Position numbers and translations under genes: made by a program
The notes under the pieces: model-generated
Database searches by the model: none
The model's input: only the letters and a program-made list of their open reading frames with translations
What the model was told of the DNA's origin: nothing
Assembly (NCBI GenBank): GCA_913054445.1
Contig: CAJXIK010000038.1
Location: 1 to 11,051, forward strand
Source of the DNA: an uncultured Bermanella sp.
Lineage (GTDB): Bacteria; Pseudomonadota; Gammaproteobacteria; Pseudomonadales; Oceanobacteraceae
DNA: 11,051 bases
Direction of reading: 5' to 3'
Shown: positions 1-5,705 of the stretch, piece by piece
Layout: every line of letters begins with the position of its first letter
Position numbering within the stretch: the first letter of the stretch is position 1

Positions 1-45
1 TTCAGGCTGGCGGGGAGTGCAATGGTACGACTTTAATTTTAATGC

Positions 46-85
46 GATTGCCCTGTGGGCAGGCGGCTTTCATATCTTGGCAATC
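46..85. repeat. Inverted repeat with competing inner hairpin
   Basis: GATTGCC (46-52) is exactly complementary to GGCAATC (79-85), giving a 7-bp stem with a 26-nt loop. Within the same bases TGCCC (49-53) can instead pair with GGGCA (57-61) around a 3-nt loop, and TGTGGG (54-59) can pair with CCCACA (99-104), so the pairings exclude one another. The element lies beyond the cobQ terminator, in a stretch without a credible gene. It could be part of the leader of a gene left of the window. No function is assigned. Confidence 0.4.
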
Positions 86-138
86 TGCATGTGCCCCTCC
101 CACACCTTACAAACAGTGGCATGCAATAAACATGCATC

Positions 139-168
139 AAAAACGCAGCCACCAGCAGTGGCCGCGTT
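139..168 (-). terminator. Intrinsic terminator of cobQ
   Basis: Read on the minus strand, an 11-bp stem (arms 158-168 and 142-152, one G-U wobble, otherwise perfect) closes a 5-nt loop and runs into five T residues (143-139). It begins 8 nt after the cobQ stop codon. This is a textbook Rho-independent terminator and indicates that cobQ transcription ends here rather than continuing into a gene to the left. Confidence 0.85.
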
Positions 169-176
169 CGCCAGCC

Positions 177-1643
177 CTACAGATCCAGCAAGCCCTTTAG
201 CGTCTCAATGCTGAGCACGCTTTCCACCGCATCCGCCAAACGCTCAATCTCTTGATCCTGGTGCTGTTGATAATCGAATGCATCGACGCCATCCAATCCG
301 GCCCACTGCAATAAATAATTGAGCATATCTGCGCCATCGAACACACCATGAACATAGGTGCCCAGTACCTGCTGGTCGTGACTCATGACACCGTCCTGGT
401 GGTCACCCAAATCAAACAGGCAGCGTTCGAAGGCGGGGCCAGAGCTGACGCCAGCATGAATCTCATAGCCGCGCAGGGTGACCAGTGAATCCATCACTAT
501 GCCGCTCACATTCAGCAGCTGCTTTTGCGCGGCGAGGGTGGTGGCAAAGTCTAGGAAGCCAAGCGCCGCCACGCTCTCTTCGTGGCCTTCGATGGCAAGT
601 GGGTCATGGATGTGCTTGCCCAGCATTTGCAGGCCGCCACAGATGCCCATGAGCTTGCCGCCATAGCGCAGATGTTTCTCTATGATGCTGGCCCAGCCGC
701 TGTCTCGCAGCCACTTATAATCACCAATGACACTCTTACTGCCGGGTAAAATCAGCAGGTCACAGCCGTGGAATTTTTTGGGGTCTTTGATGAACTCGAA
801 GTCAACCTGAGGGTGCAGGGCGAGGGCATCGAAGTCGGTGTGGTTGCTGATGCGTGGCAACACCGGCACCACCACTTTTAGGGTGTTATCGCCCTTCGCC
901 TGCACTTTGATGGAGATGGCGTCCTCGGCTTCTATGTGTAGGTTTTCTATGTAGGGGATCACCGCCAGCACCGGTTTGCCGGTTTTTTCTTGGAGCCAAT
1001 CTAGGCCCGGCTCCAGTAATTTAATGTCGCCGCGAAAGCGATTGATGACAAACCCCTGTACACGATTTTTTTCCGATTCACTTAAACAATCTAGGGTGCC
1101 GGTGAGGTGCGCAAATACGCCGCCACGATCGATGTCGGCGACGATGATCACTGGGCAGTCGGCCTTCTCGGCGAAGCCCATGTTGGCGATGTCCCGCGCC
1201 CGCAAGTTGATCTCGGCCGGGCTGCCAGCGCCTTCCACCACCACCGCCTGATATGCTTGGCTCAGTCGCTCATGGGATGCCAGCACGCTGTTTAATAACT
1301 TGGGTTTATGGTTGTGATAGAAGTCGGCGTCCATGTTGGCGATGGCCTTGCCATGCACAATCACCTGCGCGCCAGTGTCCGAGTTAGGCTTCAGCAGCAC
1401 TGGGTTCATGTCGGTGCTGGCGGCGATGCAGCAGGCCTGCGCCTGTACCGCCTGAGCGCGGCCGATCTCGCCGCCATCCTCGGTCACGGCACTATTGAGG
1501 GCCATGTTTTGAGGTTTGAAGGGGGCCACTTTGATGCCGTGACGATAAAGGATACGGCAGATAGCCGTCACCAAGATGCTCTTGCCGGCATCCGAGGTGG
1601 TGCCCTGTACCATGAGGGTGTGGTTTGCTGAAAAAGAAGACAA
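177..1643 (-). CDS. cobQ: Cobyric acid synthase (glutamine-dependent amidotransferase)
   Basis: CobQ/CbiP carries out the ATP- and glutamine-dependent amidation of four peripheral carboxylates of adenosylcobyrinic acid a,c-diamide to give adenosylcobyric acid, a cytosolic step of cobalamin synthesis. The 488-residue product has the usual family length. An N-terminal dethiobiotin-synthetase-like ATPase domain shows the P-loop GTTSDAGKS (14-22) and the family run PFKPQNMALNS (41-51). A C-terminal class I glutamine amidotransferase domain shows the nucleophile Cys335 in GICGGLQMLG and His432 in GTYVHGVFD, so both halves look active. The reading frame opens with TTG at 1643, just after an in-frame TAA. 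The first ATG (1613) would begin immediately at MVQGTTSDAGKS and has no ribosome-binding site. TTG is preferred because CobQ proteins normally carry several residues before this motif, although its own ribosome-binding site is weak. It appears monocistronic, with a promoter candidate upstream and a terminator just downstream. No other cobalamin gene is visible in the window. Confidence 0.97.
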   Translation of the reverse strand: MSSFSANHTLMVQGTTSDAGKSILVTAICRILYRHGIKVAPFKPQNMALNSAVTEDGGEIGRAQAVQAQACCIAASTDMNPVLLKPNSDTGAQVIVHGKAIANMDADFYHNHKPKLLNSVLASHERLSQAYQAVVVEGAGSPAEINLRARDIANMGFAEKADCPVIIVADIDRGGVFAHLTGTLDCLSESEKNRVQGFVINRFRGDIKLLEPGLDWLQEKTGKPVLAVIPYIENLHIEAEDAISIKVQAKGDNTLKVVVPVLPRISNHTDFDALALHPQVDFEFIKDPKKFHGCDLLILPGSKSVIGDYKWLRDSGWASIIEKHLRYGGKLMGICGGLQMLGKHIHDPLAIEGHEESVAALGFLDFATTLAAQKQLLNVSGIVMDSLVTLRGYEIHAGVSSGPAFERCLFDLGDHQDGVMSHDQQVLGTYVHGVFDGADMLNYLLQWAGLDGVDAFDYQQHQDQEIERLADAVESVLSIETLKGLLDL

Positions 1644-1673
1644 TGTTGTGACCCGTTAGCCGATTTGCCGCAC

Positions 1674-1701
1674 ATTGTAATGCAAGATTCTCGGCGAACA
1701 A
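1674..1701 (-). promoter_or_regulatory. Candidate sigma-70 promoter of cobQ
   Basis: On the minus strand TACAAT (1679-1674, five of six matches to the -10 consensus) follows TTGTTC (1701-1696, three of six matches to the -35 consensus) with a 16-bp spacer. Transcription would start about 20-25 nt before the TTG start of cobQ. That leaves a leader too short for a cobalamin riboswitch. The -35 element lies inside the 11-bp direct repeat at 1693-1713. Confidence 0.35.
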
Positions 1702-1713
1702 GAGGCGAACAAG
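1693..1713. repeat. Tandem 11-bp direct repeat upstream of cobQ
   Basis: GGCGAACAAG occurs at 1693-1702 and again at 1704-1713, a period of 11 bp or about one helical turn. It overlaps the proposed -35 region of cobQ, as an activator or repressor half-site array would. It may equally be a chance duplication. Confidence 0.5.
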
Positions 1714-1742
1714 TTTTGATTGCGACGCTCGGTGCGCTGTTT

Positions 1743-3023
1743 TTATCTTGGCTGGCTGGGTAATTGAATGAACACACTCATATCACGGCCGTCGCGGCGG
1801 CAGTAGCGAGTTAATTTATCGATCATCTCGTTATTCAGGTGGGTGCCCTTAGCAATCAATAACATGCCGTCGTGGTTGAGCAGATCACGGTTAACCACCT
1901 GTGTGGCGCGTAGCTCGGTTATGCTCACCCTGTGGTCTGAGTAATGCAAGCTGGGATGGGTTTTTTCCAGCTCTATGATGAGTTTTTGGTAGAGGCGCAG
2001 CAGCTCGGGGTCATATTTTTTACCCGCAAAATCCGCCATAAAAGCCAGGGCGTCATGACAGCTCAGGGCATCCTTAAAGTAACGGCCATGCAGCAGCATT
2101 TGATAATCTATGGCCAAGCGCAAGATGCGCGACCCGAGGGGAATCTTGTTGGCGCTTAACTTCTGTGGGGAGCCGCTGCCGTCATAGTTTTCATTTTGAT
2201 GACGAATTAACTTGGCGGTGTAGTCGAGGCTGTTGAGCGGCGTGAGTAGGTCGGCCCCTAATACCGAGTGTGCTTGATACTGCTTAAGCTGGGGTGGGCT
2301 TAACTCATCTTGCTGCATCAACAGCAAGGAGTCATCGAAGGCGAGCTTGCCCAATTGGTGCAGACGAGCGGCATTGCGTACCTCGGTGATCACTTTGCTA
2401 TCCAGCTTTACCAGCTTGGCCAAGGCCACGCTGTGATTCACCACATTGCAATTTGCACTGTAAGAGCTGGGCATGCGCAAGTTGATGAGATTACTGATGA
2501 GCTTGATGGTGGTGTTGTATTGATCTAGCAGTTCCTCTTTGGCCATGTCGGCAAACGAGGTGGCACTGGCCAGCTCTGCACTGACCGACACTACCTGCTC
2601 TTTAAGGCTTTGGTATTCCTTTAGGTCAGGGGTGGATGCCTGAATGCGTTGTTTCTCGGCCAGCTCGGCCTCTATGGTGTTGCGCAGCTGCTGGTTGTCC
2701 CATGGCTTGCTCAGGTATTGGTGAACCTGGCCTTGATTGATGGCTCTGATGGTGCTTTCTTGGTCGCTGAAGCCCGTTAGCAGCACGCGGCGGCTACTGG
2801 GGGACAGTTTACAGGTTTGAGCGAGGAAGCTGGCTCCGTCCATCTCTGGCATGCGCATGTCAGAGATAATCACATCAAACTGCTGATCGGCCAATAGGGC
2901 TAGGCCTTCTTTGCCGCTGTTGGCGGTGGTCACCGCAAACTTTTGACCACGAAATACGCGCGCTAAAGCCGACAACATTTGGGCCTCGTCATCCACAAAC
3001 AGTATCTTGCTGGCTTGGTCCAT
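1743..3023 (-). CDS. Response regulator: receiver plus degenerate HD-GYP-like domain
   Basis: This 426-residue cytosolic two-component output protein has an N-terminal receiver (about 5-125) with acidic pair Asp11/Asp12, phospho-acceptor Asp55 in SDMRMP, Thr83 and Lys106 in SKPWDN. A short linker leads to a helical HD-type domain (about 165-355). The landmarks of an HD-GYP phosphodiesterase are recognisable but eroded: the HD doublet is His222-Gln223 (LHQLGKL), the HHExxDGxGYP motif reads QNENYDGSGSP (276-286), and ADVxDAL is reduced to AIDYQML. His252 survives. A C-terminal tail (about 365-420, VVNRDLLNHDGMLLIAKG) resembles the tail found in this regulator family. Catalysis is therefore unlikely and a binding or signalling role is inferred. 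The ATG start has a perfect AGGAGG (3033-3028) with a 4-nt spacer. The gene is transcribed divergently from the HTH-receiver gene and ends 99 nt before cobQ. Confidence 0.95.
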   Translation of the reverse strand: MDQASKILFVDDEAQMLSALARVFRGQKFAVTTANSGKEGLALLADQQFDVIISDMRMPEMDGASFLAQTCKLSPSSRRVLLTGFSDQESTIRAINQGQVHQYLSKPWDNQQLRNTIEAELAEKQRIQASTPDLKEYQSLKEQVVSVSAELASATSFADMAKEELLDQYNTTIKLISNLINLRMPSSYSANCNVVNHSVALAKLVKLDSKVITEVRNAARLHQLGKLAFDDSLLLMQQDELSPPQLKQYQAHSVLGADLLTPLNSLDYTAKLIRHQNENYDGSGSPQKLSANKIPLGSRILRLAIDYQMLLHGRYFKDALSCHDALAFMADFAGKKYDPELLRLYQKLIIELEKTHPSLHYSDHRVSITELRATQVVNRDLLNHDGMLLIAKGTHLNNEMIDKLTRYCRRDGRDMSVFIQLPSQPR

Positions 3024-3053
3024 GGGGCCTCCTATTTATATTTGACTATATTT

Positions 3054-3075
3054 TAAGCTGTCTAAGCTGTCTAAG
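3054..3075. repeat. Tandem 9-bp direct repeat in divergent promoter region
   Basis: TAAGCTGTC occurs at 3054-3062 and 3063-3071, followed by a partial third unit TAAG. On the minus strand this reads TTAGACAGC twice, shortly upstream of the receiver/HD-GYP-like gene. A similar 9-bp tandem repeat (TTAGTGACA twice on the minus strand) lies upstream of the other HD-GYP-type gene at 8836-8853. The core AGCTGT recurs once more at 3111-3116. Confidence 0.5.
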
Positions 3076-3080
3076 AATGA

Positions 3081-3102
3081 AATAGTCTAAAAGATGACTA
3101 TT
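3081..3102. promoter_or_regulatory. Palindromic operator candidate between divergent regulators
   Basis: AATAGTC (3081-3087) and GACTATT (3096-3102) form a perfect 7-bp inverted repeat with an 8-bp spacer. A further GACTAT half-site lies at 3044-3049. The site is central in the 160-bp divergent gap between the receiver/HD-GYP-like gene (minus) and the HTH-receiver gene (plus). Dyads of this kind are typical dimer-binding sites, and the adjacent HTH-receiver protein is the obvious candidate ligand. That pairing is inferred. Confidence 0.45.
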
Positions 3103-3183
3103 ATTTATACAGCTGTGAGCGTAACTTATCTAGAGTAAGTGAATGGCTGTTTATTTGAGTATCGCCCAAATTTTAAGGTATGC

Positions 3184-3768
3184 ATGATGAGTGACCCTGT
3201 TTTCACCACAGGAGAGGTCGCTAAATACACGGGAGTGAATTTTCGTACGGTCATTCGCTGGATCGAGCGAGGCGAGTTGGTGGGTTATAAGCTGCCGGGT
3301 AGAGGGGATCACAGGGTGCCTTTGGCGGCGCTGTTGGTGTTCATGCAGGCTCATCACATGCCTGTACCCAGTGAGTTCATCAAGCGTCAAAAGAGAGTGC
3401 TGGTGGTGGATGATGATCCTGCCATGGCCAATGCCATGGTGCGTCTTTTAAAGCTGGATGGTTGGGACACTCAGGTGGCGCTAGATGGTTTTGAGGCGGG
3501 CTTGGCATTGGGGCAGTGCCACCCCAGTTTAATGATACTGGACTTGAAAATGCCGTATATGGATGGCTTCAAGGTACTGCAATTAACCCGTAATAAATTT
3601 GCTTTGCAATCATTGCGCATACTGGTGGTGTCTGCCCAGGGTGAGAACGAATTGAATAAGGCGTTAACGATGGGGGCCGATGCTGTCCTTGAGAAACCCT
3701 TTATAAAAGAGCAGTTTCTAGCGGTGATTCATCAATGCTCTTCACACGTCGTTAAGGAGAATATGTGA
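3184..3768 (+). CDS. HTH (excisionase/MerR-like) plus receiver regulator
   Basis: This 194-residue protein has an N-terminal helix-turn-helix of the MerR/excisionase type (about 6-55: TTGEVAKYTGVNFRTVIRWI, then a wing-like GYKLPGRGDHRVP) and a C-terminal receiver (about 69-190) with Asp76/Asp77, phospho-acceptor Asp120 in ILDLKMP, Ser150 and Lys171 in EKPF. The receiver looks complete, so phosphorylation should control DNA binding. This order is the reverse of the usual receiver-then-HTH regulators. The frame is open back to a GTG at 3139, but that has no good ribosome-binding site. AAGG at 3175-3178 sits 5 nt before ATG 3184 and 8 nt before ATG 3187, and either is the likely start. Its last codons overlap the next kinase gene by 4 bp (GTGA), which points to translational coupling and a cognate pair. 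It is the only recognisable DNA-binding protein in the window and may regulate its own divergent promoter. Confidence 0.93.
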   Translation: MMSDPVFTTGEVAKYTGVNFRTVIRWIERGELVGYKLPGRGDHRVPLAALLVFMQAHHMPVPSEFIKRQKRVLVVDDDPAMANAMVRLLKLDGWDTQVALDGFEAGLALGQCHPSLMILDLKMPYMDGFKVLQLTRNKFALQSLRILVVSAQGENELNKALTMGADAVLEKPFIKEQFLAVIHQCSSHVVKENM

Positions 3769-5219
3769 ACATCGAAGAATATAGAATAGCGCTCGATGAT
3801 GAGCGCCATAAAAGGCGTGCCAGCGACAAACTGTTGGATGAAAAAACCCGTGAGGTGCAGAGCAGCATCGCCATGATGCAGCATCAGTTTGACAATTTAA
3901 TCGAACAAAAAAAGGAAAGTGATTACCTGTTGTCGGTGGCTAGACTGGCTCAGGGTGACGAAAACCTATCACACATGGTGCAGATATTTCTTAACGAGAG
4001 TATGGCGTATATGGGGGCTAAATTAGCCCGCTATACGTTTATTCAGGATAAGAAAGTGGCGGCAGGAAATGTGTTAGGTGATGTGCAGGAGATACCATCC
4101 TTAAGTGCTAGCCTGTATAAAAAAATATACAGCAAAAAAGATCGCTTTATATTTTCGGTTGACGACCTTCAATGTGAAAAAATTCTGCCAGTTTTAACCC
4201 ATTATCGTATTAAAAATGTGGCATTCCTGCCCATAAAGAAATTTACTAGGGTGACCACCGTCTGTGAGTTTTATTTTGAGGAGGGCGTTGCCCTCAATCA
4301 GGAGAGGCTGGACCAATGCATGGTTGCCAGTTATCAAATAGGTGCAATATTAGAGCGCAGTGCCAATAAAAAGAAAATTGAAGAGGGTTATCAAGAGATA
4401 AAGGCGAGCCATGAGAAACTCAAGCAGGCGCAGTCTCAGCTAGTGCACTCGGAAAAAATGGCATCACTTGGGCAGTTGGCGGCGGGAGTAGCTCACGAGA
4501 TTAATAACCCCATAGGCTTTGTCATGAGCAATGTGGACACCCTTAAGGACTATGCACAATCCTTGCTAGAGTATTTTAATTTGAGTCGGCAGTATATGAA
4601 GAACCCGCTAGATGGCATAGAGCAACAGATGATTCAGCTGGATGAGAAACAAGATTTCGAGTTTATTCTGAAGGATATACACGAACTCATTGGTGAGTCG
4701 GAAGGGGGGTTAAAGCGGGTAAAGGATATCGTCGCCAACTTAAAGTCTTTTGCGCGCTCAGACGAAGAAAAGTCGGAGGAATTTCAGATTAACAGCTGCA
4801 TCGACAATATCGTTAAGGTGGTATGGAATGAGCTTAAATATCACGTGACGCTGCACAAGACACTGGATAATAAACTCCCAAAGATTCATGGCCATGAGGG
4901 GCAGATAGGCCAAGTGATCATGAATATACTGGTGAATGCCGCCCAATCCATCGAGGCGGATGGAGACATTTATATCTTCACACGTCAAGCGGATCGGCAG
5001 GTCATTATTGAGATAAAGGATAATGGCAAAGGCATGAGCCAGGCTGTTCAGGATAAAATATTTGACCCGTTTTTCACCACTAAGGGGGTGAGCGAGGGCA
5101 CAGGGTTAGGCTTGTCTATCTCTTATGGTATCATCGACAAACACGGTGGTAGCATCGACGTGCAGTCGGAGGAAGGGGAGGGAACCTGTTTCAGTATTGC
5201 CTTACCCATCGATCATTGA
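3765..5219 (+). CDS. Soluble sensor histidine kinase with GAF-like input domain
   Basis: This 484-residue kinase has no signal peptide or membrane segment, so it should be cytosolic. Residues 1-55 are a charged coiled coil (EEYRIALDDERHKRRASDKL and onward). Residues about 55-200 look like a divergent GAF-type sensor (motif-level: FLPIKK, CEFYFEEG, QIGAILERS), ligand unknown. A second coiled coil (200-228) leads into HisKA with phospho-acceptor His244 in GVAHEINNP. The HATPase domain has N-box Asn387/Asn391, G1 DNGKGM (419-424), FDPFFTTKG and G2 GTGLGLS (445-451), so it looks catalytically complete. The GTG start at 3765 overlaps the stop of the HTH-receiver gene, with AAGGAG (3754-3759) 5 nt upstream. 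The 3' end overlaps the stop of the opposing receiver gene by 7 bp. The kinase core is closely related to the two other kinases here. Codon use is AT-rich with many ATA isoleucine codons, unlike cobQ. Confidence 0.95.
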   Translation: MNIEEYRIALDDERHKRRASDKLLDEKTREVQSSIAMMQHQFDNLIEQKKESDYLLSVARLAQGDENLSHMVQIFLNESMAYMGAKLARYTFIQDKKVAAGNVLGDVQEIPSLSASLYKKIYSKKDRFIFSVDDLQCEKILPVLTHYRIKNVAFLPIKKFTRVTTVCEFYFEEGVALNQERLDQCMVASYQIGAILERSANKKKIEEGYQEIKASHEKLKQAQSQLVHSEKMASLGQLAAGVAHEINNPIGFVMSNVDTLKDYAQSLLEYFNLSRQYMKNPLDGIEQQMIQLDEKQDFEFILKDIHELIGESEGGLKRVKDIVANLKSFARSDEEKSEEFQINSCIDNIVKVVWNELKYHVTLHKTLDNKLPKIHGHEGQIGQVIMNILVNAAQSIEADGDIYIFTRQADRQVIIEIKDNGKGMSQAVQDKIFDPFFTTKGVSEGTGLGLSISYGIIDKHGGSIDVQSEEGEGTCFSIALPIDH

Positions 5220-5686
5220 CTCATGGGTTTATTGCGGCTGCTATTTTTTTTGAGAGCCTGAATTTCATCTTGCTGCTCAATAATTATTTTTTTTAGCTGT
5301 TCTATGTCGTCTAAACATTGGGGTGATATGAGGTCATCTATCACTAATTTAATCTCATTGTTATCCCAGGGTTTTGCTATGAAACGGCATATCCCGCCCT
5401 TGTTGACAGCATCCACCACGGCCTCTATGTCGGCATAGCCAGACATAATAATACGCTTAGTACAGGGGTACTTCTGTTTTACTTTCTGCAAAAATTCGAC
5501 ACCGTTCATGTTTGGCATACGCATGTCGGATATCACTATATGCACAGTTTGTTGCTCCAATATAGCTAGACCCTGTTGGCCACTGCCTGCCGTTAAAACA
5601 GCATATGGCTCTTTTCTAAGTAGGCGCTTTAATGTATTTAGAATGCTAAGTTCATCATCGACAAATAACACGGTGATATTTTTCAT
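5213..5686 (-). CDS. Stand-alone receiver (CheY-like) with C-terminal coiled coil
   Basis: This 157-residue single-domain response regulator has a receiver (about 4-122) with Asp10/Asp11, phospho-acceptor Asp54 in SDMRMP, Ser82 in MSGYAD and Lys105 in AKPWDN. A charged helix (about 126-150: DDIEQLKKIIIEQQDEIQAL) is probably a coiled coil for dimerisation or docking. There is no output domain. The receiver is most like that of the HD-GYP-like protein at 1743-3023 (shared LFVDDE, SDMRMPxM and KPWDN). The frame extends upstream, but ATG 5686 is chosen because the domain begins at once with MKNITVLFVDDE and the longer form would run into the preceding gene. The ribosome-binding site is weak. It starts 19 nt after the receiver-kinase gene and is probably its operon partner. 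It may act as a phosphate shuttle or sink, or through protein contacts. Confidence 0.93.
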   Translation of the reverse strand: MKNITVLFVDDELSILNTLKRLLRKEPYAVLTAGSGQQGLAILEQQTVHIVISDMRMPNMNGVEFLQKVKQKYPCTKRIIMSGYADIEAVVDAVNKGGICRFIAKPWDNNEIKLVIDDLISPQCLDDIEQLKKIIIEQQDEIQALKKNSSRNKPMSQ

Positions 5687-5705
5687 GATCTTGATTCCAT
5701 ATTGT

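Noticed and set aside
17..214. Small open reading frame on the plus strand at the left edge (65 codons)
   Set aside because: It has no ribosome-binding site or recognisable domain, runs across the cobQ terminator hairpin and ends inside the 3' end of cobQ. It looks like chance.
1308..1631. 107-codon plus-strand reading frame antisense to cobQ
   Set aside because: It is opposite the highly conserved CobQ N-terminal domain, where coding constraint explains the open frame.
5231..5251. Possible plus-strand terminator: GC-rich GCGGCTGC followed by eight T residues
   Set aside because: The T run is there, but no stable stem can be formed before it, and the bases code for the lysine-rich tail of the stand-alone receiver.
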